64,000 bases of DNA from Sporosarcina beigongshangi (GTDB lineage Bacteria; Actinomycetota; Actinomycetes; Actinomycetales; Micrococcaceae): NCBI RefSeq assembly GCF_016820535.1, contig NZ_JADHDY010000005.1:167996-231995 (forward strand), written 5' to 3'. Positions 40,976 through 49,727 of the stretch are shown piece by piece (position 1 is the stretch's first letter; every line of letters starts with the position of its first letter). The notes under the pieces were generated by a model. It searched no databases. It was not told where the DNA came from and worked only from the letters and a program-made list of their open reading frames with translations. The position numbers and the translations under genes are program-made.

Positions 40976-41881
40976 TTAGTCGTCCAAGATGACCGATCGC
41001 GTGAGGTTGCGCGGCAGGTCCGGGTTCATGCCACGGGCGCGGGCGCGCTCCAGCGTGACGCGGTGGATGCGGGCCAGCTCGGCGAGCGGGTGCGTGGTGG
41101 TGTTGACGTACAGCGCACCGGTCTTGGCCACGTCGCGGTCCAGGCCTTCCGGCTGCTCGCCGAACATCCAGGTGACGCGGTTCGGGGCGGCGATCGAGAT
41201 GGGCCCGTGGCGGTATTCCTTGGCCGGGTACGACTCGGTCCAGCCCTGCACGGCCTCGCGCATCTTCAGGCCGGCCTCGTGTGCCAGGCCAACGGTCCAG
41301 CCGGCGCCCAGGAACGTGAACTGCTCGGCGTCGATCAGCTCCTGCTCGACCGGTGCGGTGACGGCGGTCTTGGCATCCTCAACTGCATCGCTGAGGTCCA
41401 CGCCGACGCTCGTGAGCAGGTACGTCAGTGCGGTCGTGGCGAAGCGGGTCTGGACCACTGACTGCTCATCCGCGTAGGGAAGTTCGACGACGGCGTCCGC
41501 CAGGGCCATGATCGGGGAGCTGGTGTCGCCCACCAGGGCAACGGTGCGCACGGTTCCCTTGATGTTGGAAAGGATTTCCAGCACCTCGGTGGTGGTGCCG
41601 GAGCGGGTGATCGCGATGACGGCATCGTAGCCGCGGTCCGCGCCAAGGAAGGCCTCGGAGGCGGCGAAGGCGTCGGTGACACCCTTGCCGGCTGCTTCAC
41701 GGGCGGTGGCGTAGCTCTGGGCCATGAACCAGGAGGTGCCACAGCCAATGACGGCCACACGCTTGCCGTCCTCCGGCAACAGGCTCTCCGCCTTCGCCTG
41801 GGCAATGGCCTTGGCCCAAACTTCGGGCTGGCTGGTGAGTTCGGCGTCCATAAAGGGGCCAAGCTGGGTGTTCTCGCTCAT
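40976..41881 (-). CDS. SIS-domain sugar isomerase/deaminase (AgaS-like)
   Basis: A 301-residue protein with two SIS subdomains: VAVIGCGTSWFMAQSYATAR and VIAITRSGTTTEVLEILSNI in the first, FTFLGAGWTVGLAHEAGLK and YPAKEYRHGPISIA in the second. The EYRHGP element with its neighbouring Glu/His is typical of the GlmS isomerase-like AgaS/FrlB group, which convert amino-sugar phosphates. AgaS proteins deaminate galactosamine-6-phosphate to tagatose-6-phosphate. The ATG at 41881 has AAGGAG eight bases upstream. It is the first gene of the operon, divergent from GH101. Shorter than E. coli AgaS (about 384). Confidence 0.85.
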   Translation of the reverse strand: MSENTQLGPFMDAELTSQPEVWAKAIAQAKAESLLPEDGKRVAVIGCGTSWFMAQSYATAREAAGKGVTDAFAASEAFLGADRGYDAVIAITRSGTTTEVLEILSNIKGTVRTVALVGDTSSPIMALADAVVELPYADEQSVVQTRFATTALTYLLTSVGVDLSDAVEDAKTAVTAPVEQELIDAEQFTFLGAGWTVGLAHEAGLKMREAVQGWTESYPAKEYRHGPISIAAPNRVTWMFGEQPEGLDRDVAKTGALYVNTTTHPLAELARIHRVTLERARARGMNPDLPRNLTRSVILDD

Positions 41882-41960
41882 TCTGGCGTTCTCCTTGGTT
41901 ATGTCCACTACACCGCTCGCAGCGCGCACAGGGACGGTTTCATAGGCACCATAGTAACAT

Positions 41961-42004
41961 ATTTTGATTATTTGCAATGATTAAACGTCATGTTCAATCA
42001 AAAT
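41961..42004. promoter_or_regulatory. AT-rich dyad operator between the SIS operon and GH101 gene
   Basis: ATTTTGATT (41961-41969) is repeated in inverse as AATCAAAAT (41996-42004), with TGATTATTT- and TGATTAAAC-like half-sites between. The whole stretch is strikingly AT-rich for this genome. It lies about 80 bp before the AgaS-like ATG, as expected for a DeoR-family repressor controlling the operon. Confidence 0.6.
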
Positions 42005-42116
42005 TATCCGCGCTTCCCTCACGACAGCCGCAGGAATCCGCGGATATAGCCCACCAGGGGGCGCCTGTCCATTCCGCCACTTGTCGCGCGCGTCACATGT
42101 AGGCAATAATGGCCAT

Positions 42117-42130
42117 TGTTATGCATAACA
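42117..42130. promoter_or_regulatory. Perfect 14-bp palindrome upstream of the GH101 gene
   Basis: TGTTATGCATAACA is fully self-complementary and overlaps an AATGGCCATT palindrome at 42108-42117. Both lie 110-130 bp before the GH101 start, outside the proposed DeoR site. A second regulator (for instance a GntR-type protein, whose sites often look alike) may act here. Confidence 0.5.
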
Positions 42131-42239
42131 GCGATATGGGTCCAAGCCCTGTGGCTGTTGCGCTCCGCATGGGGGCCACGACCACCAGCCGGCATTCCGC
42201 CGGCAGTCCCTGATACAAGGATGTTCAAGGAGTTCTTTG

Positions 42240-45200
42240 ATGTCTCTCACCCGACACCGCCGCACCTGGCTGGGAATGGGGGTGGCCGGCGCCGTCATGG
42301 CCGGCACCGTCATTCCCGTTGCCGCGGCCGCGCCCGCCCTTGCGGCTGACGGATCGGCGGTGATCACCTCCGGGCAACTGTCCGTGGAGGTCTCCACCGT
42401 GTTCCCGCAGGCGCTCAAATACACGCTGGACGGCAAGTCCCTGGCCGGTGCAACCGCAACCGCCACCAAGATGCGCATCAACGCAACGGACCAGCCTGTC
42501 TCTGTCACGTCCAAGGTCAACGCGGACGGCGCCTCCATCGACTACGACATCGCGGTTCCCGGCATGGACGGCGTCAGCCTGAAGGCGCGCCTGTCCGTCG
42601 AGAACAACGTGCTGACGTTCAACATCACCGAAATCAAGGAAGCCGGCACCGCGCAGGTCAACAGGATCCAGATCATGGACCAGGACCTCGTCACCGTGTC
42701 CTCGGCCGACGCCGGTGCCAGCGTTGCCACGGCAGTGGTCTCCACAGACCGCGCCATCTCCGGCGACACCATCACTGCCGTCAACGCCGACACCCCCGTG
42801 GACCCCGCCGCCAAGACCTCCATGGTGGCCATCGCCAACACGGCGGAACTCGCCGCGGGCTTTGAAAGCAACTCCCTTTACGACGGCGCCTGGTCCACCG
42901 AGGACAACTCCCTGGCCGCCAGCGAGCGCGGCCGCTTCTGGCGCCAGGTCAAGGGCGACGGCGCCAACAAGAAGGTGGGCATTTCCTCCGGCGCATGGTT
43001 GTACCGCGCCAAGGGATCCACCCAGACCGAGCCCCTCCCCGAGGCCAAGGTCATCATCACCGGCGACGCCAATGCCGACGGCACCGTCAACTGGCAGGAC
43101 GGCGCCATCGCCTCCCGCGACATCCAGTACAAGCCCAAGGGCTGGGAGGATGTGAAGAACCGGGTTGTCCAGAACATCCCCTTCAACTTCGCCAGCCAGG
43201 CCACCAACCCGTTCCTGCGCACCCTGGACGACGTCAAGCACATCGCCCTGGCCACCGACGGATTGGGCCAGTTCTCCCTCCTGAAGGGCTTCACCTCCGA
43301 GGGCCACGACTCTGCCAACACGGACTTCAGCGGCAACTGGAACGAACGCGCCGGCGGCATCAAGGACATGAACACGCTGCTGGAGCAGGCCAAGGAATAC
43401 GGTGCCACCTTCAGCGTCCACATGAACAACACCGAGGCCTACCCGGAATCCCACGCATTCACCGACGAATTCATCAAGCAGCCTCCCGGCAAGGGCTGGA
43501 ACTGGCTCGAGCAGTCGTACTACATCGACCAGCGCCGGGACGTGCTCTCCGGCGACCAGGCCGCACGCATCAAGGGCCTGGACGAGGCCGCCGACGACAA
43601 CCTGACCACCAACTACATTGACGTGTACTACGAGTCGGGCTGGGTGGGCGAACGCCTGCAGCGCAACATCATGGACAACGGGTTCTCGGTCTCCTCCGAA
43701 TTTGCCAACTCCATGGTCCGCAACAACACCTGGTCGCACTGGGCCGTTGACGAGAAGTACGGCGGAAGCACGCTCAAGGGCTGGAACTCGGAGATCCTGC
43801 GCTTCGCCCAGAACACCCAGCGTGACATCTGGAACCCGGACCCGCGTCTGGGCACCCCGCACCTCGTGGAGTGGCAGGGCTGGACCGGGCAGAACAACTA
43901 CAACGCGTTCCTGAAGAACGTGTGGGACAACAACGTGCCCGCGAAGTTCCTGCAGCAGCAGGAAATGACCACGTGGACGCCCGAGGCCATCACGCTGGAA
44001 AACAACCTGCGCGTCACGGGCACCTCCCTTGAGGACCGCATCATCACCCAGGACGGCGTCAAGGTCCTTGAGGGCCACAACTACCTCCTGCCGTGGGCCG
44101 GTGCCGCCATGGAATTCGGCGAAACCGCCAACCATGACGTGAATGAGCAGACCAAGCTGTACAACTACAGCCTGGCCGGCGGCACCCAGAACTGGAAGCT
44201 GACCCCGGAATTCGCCAACCAGGCCACGCTGAAGCTGTACGAGCTCACGGCCCAGGGCCGCCAGTTCGTCGCCGACGTCCCCGTCACCGACGGCGGCATC
44301 ACGCTGACGCCGAAAGCCAACACCGCCTACGTGCTGGTTCCCACCGCGGAGCTCACCACGGTTCCGGCCAACGCCGACACCAACTGGGGCTCGGGCACCG
44401 GCATCGTGGACCCAGGTTTCAACTCCGGCACCCTTGCCGCCTGGAACCCCACGGGCGATGTCACCCTGGCCACCTCGGCAAAGGGCCTGACCAGTGCCAA
44501 GTTCGGCACCGCTGCCTCCAGCATCAGCCAGGAACTGGCACCGCTGAACAAGGGCACCTACTCCGTGAGCGCGTGGGTGGAAATCGACCCCACGGCCGAC
44601 TCCACGGAAAAGTTCCCACGCGCCAAACGTGAAACCACGCTCTCCGCCACGGCCTCCGGCAGCCCCGCCGTCAGCAACACCACCAACTCCTCGGCCCTGT
44701 TCAACACGGTCGCCGCAGACCAGAAAAACCGCACCTTTACCCAGCGCGTGCGCGTGCTGATCGATGTGAAGAACGACGGCGATGCGCCCACGGTCACGTT
44801 CTCGGCACCTGCCGGGGCAACCGCTGTCTTGGTTGACGACTTCCGCGTTGTCAAGACCGAGCGCGTATCTGCCGCCGATGTCGTCGAGGGCGAGCAGTCC
44901 GGCGTCGTGCTGGCCGAGGACTTTGAAAACGTGGACCAGGGCTGGGGCCCGTTTGTGAAGGGCAACGCCGGCGGCATCACCGACCCGCGCACCCACCTGG
45001 CGCCCATCCACGCCCCGTACACGCAGAAGGGCTGGAACGGCAAGGTCATGGACGACGTCCTGGACGGCAGGTTCTCACTGCACGCCCACGAGGAGAATGG
45101 CGGCCTGGTCTACCGGACCACCCCGTCCACCGTGGCCTTCACCCCCGGCCACGATTACGAGATCTCCTTCGACTACCAGTCGACCAAGGCGAATGAATAC

Positions 45201-47588
45201 GCCTGGGTTGGCGGCTACGACGGTGGATCCGGCGCGGTGCAGACCCAGTCAACACCGTTCCCGGAGATGCATGAGACCACGCGCTGGACGCAGAACTTCA
45301 CGGCGTCCGCCTGCGGCGACAGCTACGTCGGCCTGCTGCGCACCGGGTCGGCAGCCGCGGACCTGTCCCTGGACAACCTCCTGGTCCGCGACCTTGGCGT
45401 TTCCACCAACACCCCGGCCTGTGCACAGCTTTCACTGGGCCAGACCGGACCGATCATCGAGCAGGGCGTGGACAACGAGTTCACCACCACCCTGATGTCC
45501 AACGAGCCGGCCGGCGTCAAGGACGTGGCCGTCTCACTGGTCGTCCCCGAGGGCTGGACGGCAACGGCGAAGACCGCGGCCACCGCCGCAACCCTGGCAC
45601 CGGGCGCCAAGCTCGTGACCAAGTGGGCAGTGCACGCCCCGGCTTCGGCCGACGGCAGCTACAACGTGAGCGCGAAGTCGGTTTATACCACCACGGTTGA
45701 CCCCATCGGCGAGCGCAAGGCGGACTCCACGCTGGGCGTCTACACCATGCCCCACCCGCCCACCACGGACACCTTCGCCTCCGACATGCAGTGGATCGGC
45801 ACCCCCGCCAACGGCTGGGGCCCGGTTGAGAAGGACCTGGCCAACGGTGAACAGGGCGCCAAGGACGGCAACGAGCTCACGCTGGACGGCAAGGTCTACA
45901 ACAAGGGCCTGGGCGTGCATGCAGTCTCCAACATCAAGTACTTTGTTGGCGGCCAGTGCTCTGCGTTCAACGCCGTGATCGGTGTTGACGACTTCCAGGC
46001 CAACCGCGGATCCGTCGTGTTCTCCGTTGTGGGCGACGGCGTGGAGCTGTACAACTCCGGGACAGTGACCGGCGCCGACAAGGCCAAGGTCATCAGCGTT
46101 CCGCTGAACGGTGCCAAGTACATTGAGCTCAAGGTGGGCGACGGCGGCAACGGCAACGGCAATGACTGGGCCGACTGGGCCGACGCCAAGTTCATCTGCT
46201 CCGACGAGGCCCCCGCACTCGTGCTGGCTCCCTCGGTCACCCCGGGCGGACCGCTGGAGCGCGGCGGCGAATACACCGTGACGGTCGGCGATCTCAAGGG
46301 CGGCACGGAAGCCACCGTCTCCCTCGGCACCGCCGAGCTCGGAAAGGCCACGGCCTCCGCCGACGGCGTTGCCGCCTTCACCGGAACGCTTGCCGCAGAC
46401 GCCGCGCTGGGAGATGCGACCATCACGGTTGCAGGCACCGACACCAACGGCAAGGCGGCCACCGGAACAGTCGCCGTCACCATCGTCGGCACTCCCCCGG
46501 CAGCACCAGCCGCCGACGCCTTCGCCAGCGACCTGGAGTTCGTGGGCACCCCCGTCAACGAATGGGGCCCCGTGGAGCGCGACCAGAACAACGGCGAAAA
46601 CGCACAGGGCGACGGCGCACCCATCGCGATCGATGGAAGGGTCTACGACAAGGGTCTCGGCGTCCACGCCGATTCCTCCGTCACGTTCTACCTGGGCGGG
46701 CAGTGCACAACGTTCACCGCCATAGCCGGCATCGACGATGCCAAGCTGCCCAAGGCGCACCGCGGCAATGTGGTGTTCACCGTGGACGGCGACGGCAAGA
46801 CCCTTGCCACCTCTCCCCAGCTGACCGTTGACGATGCAGGCTTCGCCTTCAACGTCGATGTCACGGGCGTGCGCTACCTCAGCCTGGATGTTGCCAAAAT
46901 CCTGGTTGACGGCAAGAACGGCGACGAATGGGCTGACTGGGCCGATGCCAAGTTCAGCTGCGGCGACAAGACCCCGGCCCTGGTGCTGGCTCCCGTGGTT
47001 GAGGGCGGCAACGCCCTCGAGCAGGGTTCCACCCACCGGGTCACGGTGGCGGAGCTGAAGGCCGATTCCTCCACGACGCTGCAGCTGGGTGACGGCGTTG
47101 AATTGACTGCCGTGGCCAACGCCGAAGGGGTGGCCGCGTTCACGCTGGTCATCGCCGAGGATGCCGCCGTGGGCGAGGCCGTCCTGACGGCCAAGGGCAC
47201 AGACAAGAACGGCAAGGCTGCCACGGGCACCGCCACGGTGACCGTCACGGCCAAACCTGTCGAGCCCGAGGAACCCACCACCACCCCTGCAGCACCGGAC
47301 ACCAAGGTGCTGAAGAAGGACACCGAAGTGGACCTGGGCCTGGGATCGGCGAAGTTCCCCCGCGGCGCGTCCGAGGTCACATTGGCCAACCTCACCGCCG
47401 GTGGGTGGTTCTACGTCTACCTCAACGGCGACGGCCTTGGCTGGCACCAGGCCGGGGCAGACGGCACCATCACCGTCAATACGCCGGACGGCACCCGTCC
47501 CGGCAACAACAAGGTGGCCGTCATCAATGAAGACGGCACCCTGCACGGCTGGACCGCCCTGAAAGTTACCGGGCCCCCGGCGGGCTAG
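42240..47588 (+). CDS. Secreted endo-alpha-N-acetylgalactosaminidase (GH101) with two NPCBM domains
   Basis: A 1782-residue exported enzyme. The signal peptide (RHRRTWLGMGVAGAVMAG, cleavage near ALA at 34-38) is followed by the GH101 N-terminal beta domain and catalytic barrel. The likely nucleophile is D461 in TTNYIDVYYESGW and the acid/base E487 in FSVSSEFANSM; a calcium-type loop GDANADGTVNWQD lies near 275-287. Known GH101 enzymes release Gal-beta-1,3-GalNAc from Ser/Thr of mucin-type glycoproteins. After residue 720 come carbohydrate-binding beta domains, then two NPCBM domains (about 1177-1321 and 1427-1575, each with GVHADS/AVS and DWADWADAKF motifs), linkers and a final beta domain. 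There is no LPXTG or membrane anchor. AAGGAG precedes the ATG. Confidence 0.93.
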   Translation: MSLTRHRRTWLGMGVAGAVMAGTVIPVAAAAPALAADGSAVITSGQLSVEVSTVFPQALKYTLDGKSLAGATATATKMRINATDQPVSVTSKVNADGASIDYDIAVPGMDGVSLKARLSVENNVLTFNITEIKEAGTAQVNRIQIMDQDLVTVSSADAGASVATAVVSTDRAISGDTITAVNADTPVDPAAKTSMVAIANTAELAAGFESNSLYDGAWSTEDNSLAASERGRFWRQVKGDGANKKVGISSGAWLYRAKGSTQTEPLPEAKVIITGDANADGTVNWQDGAIASRDIQYKPKGWEDVKNRVVQNIPFNFASQATNPFLRTLDDVKHIALATDGLGQFSLLKGFTSEGHDSANTDFSGNWNERAGGIKDMNTLLEQAKEYGATFSVHMNNTEAYPESHAFTDEFIKQPPGKGWNWLEQSYYIDQRRDVLSGDQAARIKGLDEAADDNLTTNYIDVYYESGWVGERLQRNIMDNGFSVSSEFANSMVRNNTWSHWAVDEKYGGSTLKGWNSEILRFAQNTQRDIWNPDPRLGTPHLVEWQGWTGQNNYNAFLKNVWDNNVPAKFLQQQEMTTWTPEAITLENNLRVTGTSLEDRIITQDGVKVLEGHNYLLPWAGAAMEFGETANHDVNEQTKLYNYSLAGGTQNWKLTPEFANQATLKLYELTAQGRQFVADVPVTDGGITLTPKANTAYVLVPTAELTTVPANADTNWGSGTGIVDPGFNSGTLAAWNPTGDVTLATSAKGLTSAKFGTAASSISQELAPLNKGTYSVSAWVEIDPTADSTEKFPRAKRETTLSATASGSPAVSNTTNSSALFNTVAADQKNRTFTQRVRVLIDVKNDGDAPTVTFSAPAGATAVLVDDFRVVKTERVSAADVVEGEQSGVVLAEDFENVDQGWGPFVKGNAGGITDPRTHLAPIHAPYTQKGWNGKVMDDVLDGRFSLHAHEENGGLVYRTTPSTVAFTPGHDYEISFDYQSTKANEYAWVGGYDGGSGAVQTQSTPFPEMHETTRWTQNFTASACGDSYVGLLRTGSAAADLSLDNLLVRDLGVSTNTPACAQLSLGQTGPIIEQGVDNEFTTTLMSNEPAGVKDVAVSLVVPEGWTATAKTAATAATLAPGAKLVTKWAVHAPASADGSYNVSAKSVYTTTVDPIGERKADSTLGVYTMPHPPTTDTFASDMQWIGTPANGWGPVEKDLANGEQGAKDGNELTLDGKVYNKGLGVHAVSNIKYFVGGQCSAFNAVIGVDDFQANRGSVVFSVVGDGVELYNSGTVTGADKAKVISVPLNGAKYIELKVGDGGNGNGNDWADWADAKFICSDEAPALVLAPSVTPGGPLERGGEYTVTVGDLKGGTEATVSLGTAELGKATASADGVAAFTGTLAADAALGDATITVAGTDTNGKAATGTVAVTIVGTPPAAPAADAFASDLEFVGTPVNEWGPVERDQNNGENAQGDGAPIAIDGRVYDKGLGVHADSSVTFYLGGQCTTFTAIAGIDDAKLPKAHRGNVVFTVDGDGKTLATSPQLTVDDAGFAFNVDVTGVRYLSLDVAKILVDGKNGDEWADWADAKFSCGDKTPALVLAPVVEGGNALEQGSTHRVTVAELKADSSTTLQLGDGVELTAVANAEGVAAFTLVIAEDAAVGEAVLTAKGTDKNGKAATGTATVTVTAKPVEPEEPTTTPAAPDTKVLKKDTEVDLGLGSAKFPRGASEVTLANLTAGGWFYVYLNGDGLGWHQAGADGTITVNTPDGTRPGNNKVAVINEDGTLHGWTALKVTGPPAG

Positions 47589-47647
47589 GCTGCGGCAAGG
47601 CAAGGCACCGTGAAGTAAAGATCCGGTGCAGCAAGGAACCATACCAA

Positions 47648-47683
47648 GGACGGGCCTCCCCACACACGTGGGGAGGCCCGTCC
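47648..47683 (+). terminator. Terminator after the GH101 gene
   Basis: A 16-bp perfect stem, GGACGGGCCTCCCCAC with its complement around ACAC, followed by TGTTTAG. It lies 59 bp after the GH101 stop. Confidence 0.85.
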
Positions 47684-47812
47684 TGTTTAGCGTTCCTGCC
47701 CCACCCAGAGCGGCACCAGCATGTCCGGCCCACTTCTTGTGGACTGCCCGGGCGTGTGAACGCCACTCCCGGAGTTAATTTGGACAAGAAAAGCGACTTC
47801 GGGGCCAGCCCG

Positions 47813-47923
47813 CGAATCATTTGGACACCCAACGCGGGGAGAACCACCGCCGCAAAACCAAACGGACACTAAACGCAGAAAGATGAGCCTCGAAGAAGCC
47901 GCCGGAGGTGTCCAAACGATTCG
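47813..47923. repeat. 17-bp inverted repeat pair in a gene-free island
   Basis: CGAATCATTTGGACACC (47813-47829) and GGTGTCCAAACGATTCG (47907-47923) are complementary except at one base and lie 77 bp apart. A further TTTGGACA occurs at about 47779-47786. They resemble short ends of a small decayed element, but no transposase lies between them. Confidence 0.6.
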
Positions 47924-47960
47924 GCGAACAGCATCGAAGCTGCAATACATGTCCGAATGA

Positions 47961-48093
47961 GCCGCCTGGCCCGCGGCATCCACCACGCCCGCGCACGGTT
48001 TTCTGCGAATGGTGCGCAACCCTTGGGGTTGCGCAGGATTCAAAATTAACCGTGTGCAGGCGTGGTGGACGCTGGATTCCGGGGCCAGACGGC
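47961..48093. repeat. Long imperfect inverted repeat (arms about 62 and 68 bp)
   Basis: The left arm starts GCCGCCTGGCCC and the right arm ends with the matching GGGCCAGACGGC. The middle 24 bp around TCCACCACGCC match with three changes. The arms meet at a perfect 10-bp hairpin, TGCGCAACCC-TTG-GGGTTGCGCA (48013-48035). Reading frames on either strand here are by-products of the repeat and look non-coding. Confidence 0.75.
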
Positions 48094-48103
48094 TGCAATT
48101 CCG

Positions 48104-48184
48104 CCGTGGGTCCGCCGTGGGGTTCACCGTGGGTTCGCGGTGGGGTTCACCGTGGGTCCGCCGTGGGGTTCACCGTGGGGTTCA
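48104..48184. repeat. Tandem array of 23-bp units
   Basis: Three units (48104, 48127, 48150) of a GTGGG/GGTTCA-rich 23-mer and a 12-bp partial copy follow the long inverted repeat directly. Units 1 and 3 are identical, unit 2 differs at two bases. The rest of 47684-48369 contains no gene. Confidence 0.8.
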
Positions 48185-48369
48185 CCACGGAATCTTTGGG
48201 TGTTCTGCGGATGCAGGAACGGCCCCTTCAGCTTCTTGTAGAAAGTTATGGCCCCCAATGACCGTTTGGGGGCCACTTCTGCAGAATCACGCGGGCAACG
48301 TGCCCCATCTGCAAGGCGGCGCCCACCGCCGGGCGGGCCCGGAAAGCCAAATGATGGACACCGGCGGGG

Positions 48370-49599
48370 CTACACCTTGCGGACACCCTCGCGCCAGACG
48401 CCCGCGGTCAGCGGAATGCCCGGCCGGTAGGCCAGGTGGGTGGCGGAGGGTGCCTTGAGCATGTGCAAATCCGCCCGGTGTCCCACGGCCAGGGTGCCCA
48501 CGGCGCGCGCCCCGTCCTCGTCGGGCCCGGACTCACGGCCCAGTGCCAGCGCGCCACCATAAGTTGCCGCCCGGACGGCCTCATGCACGCTCAACCCCAT
48601 CTGCAGCACGGCCGTGGCAACACAGAACGCCATGGAGGAGGTGTACGACGTACCCGGGTTGCAGTTGGAGGCGATCGCCAGCTGCACGCCAGCATCAAGA
48701 AGTGCCCGCGCCGGGGCCAGCGGCGCGCGCGTGGAGAGGTCGCATGCCGGCAGCACCGTGGCCACCGTCCCGCGCTGCCCGGCCCCGCGCCCCGCCAAAG
48801 CAGCCGCGTCCCAACCCGACCATGACTGCGCAAGGCGCGCAACGTCGTCGTCCGCCAAAAAATTCACGTGGTCAACGCTGGCCGCGCCGAACTCCACGGC
48901 GAGCGCCACACCCGCGCCCGGCCCCAGTTGGTTGCCGTGCACGCGCAGGCCCAACCCGGCATCGCGGCAGGCGGTGAGCACCTGGCGCGACTGTTCCGGG
49001 GTGAAGGCGCCGGTTTCGCAGAAGACGTCGGCCCAGGTGGCGTACGGCCGGACGGCGTCGAGCATGTCGCCGCAGACCAGCGCGGTGTAGTCGTCGGCGT
49101 CGATGCCGGCCGGGACCAGGTGCGCGCCCAGGTAGCTGACCTCGTCGGCCACTGTGGAGGCGATCCGGGCGCTGCGCCCCTCCTGGTCGACGTCCAGCCC
49201 GTAGCCGGTCTTCGTTTCCAGGTACGTGGTGCCCTGCGAGACCGCCTCGGCCACGCGGCCCATGGCCAGGCGGGTGAGGTCGTAGTCGCTGGCGGCGCGG
49301 GTGGCCCCCACCGTCACGGCGATGCCCCCGGCGCTGTAGCTTTCCCCCGCCATGCGCGCCTCAAACTCGGCCGTGCGGTCGCCGGCAAAAATCAGGTGGG
49401 TGTGCGAATCCACCCACCCCGGCAGCACCGCCCGGCCCTGCGCGTCGGTCATGGTATCGGCGGCGGGCGCCTGCGCGCTGGGACCGATCCACGCGATCCG
49501 CTCCCCCTCCAGCACCACGGCCGCGTCGCGCAGCGTGCCGAGTTCGCCGTCCTGGGTCATCAATTCGCCAATGTTGCTGATCAGTTCACTCATGCCCAT
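48370..49599 (-). CDS. hutI: Imidazolonepropionase
   Basis: A 409-residue amidohydrolase-fold enzyme that opens imidazolone-5-propionate to N-formimino-L-glutamate in histidine degradation. The metal site DSHTHLIFAGDR (HxH) is near 64-75; AGGIAVTVGATR, YLETKTGYGLD, the metal/catalytic LRVHGNQLGPG and VDHVNFL, and IASNCNPGTSYTSSM are the HutI signatures in order. No other hut gene is visible; the upstream histidine pathway genes may lie elsewhere. Start at 49599 or the ATG at 49593. Confidence 0.95.
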   Translation of the reverse strand: MGMSELISNIGELMTQDGELGTLRDAAVVLEGERIAWIGPSAQAPAADTMTDAQGRAVLPGWVDSHTHLIFAGDRTAEFEARMAGESYSAGGIAVTVGATRAASDYDLTRLAMGRVAEAVSQGTTYLETKTGYGLDVDQEGRSARIASTVADEVSYLGAHLVPAGIDADDYTALVCGDMLDAVRPYATWADVFCETGAFTPEQSRQVLTACRDAGLGLRVHGNQLGPGAGVALAVEFGAASVDHVNFLADDDVARLAQSWSGWDAAALAGRGAGQRGTVATVLPACDLSTRAPLAPARALLDAGVQLAIASNCNPGTSYTSSMAFCVATAVLQMGLSVHEAVRAATYGGALALGRESGPDEDGARAVGTLAVGHRADLHMLKAPSATHLAYRPGIPLTAGVWREGVRKV

Positions 49600-49727
49600 A
49601 GCGTACGACGGCGTTGGGCGGCTTTGCGGGCCGCCGCCCGACTTTTGTCCGGGGTGCCAGACAGCAGTATGCCTTTGCGGCGCCTGCTGCGTTGCTGCGC
49701 CGCTCAGTCATGCCTGAGAATGGAGGC

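Noticed and set aside
42225..47663. Two long minus-strand frames (928 and 709 codons)
   Set aside because: Both are antisense to the GH101 gene and have val/gly/asp-rich composition typical of high-GC shadows.
47687..48261. Small Cys/Trp/Arg-rich proteins on both strands
   Set aside because: They arise from the two arms of the long inverted repeat and lack ribosome sites and coding bias.
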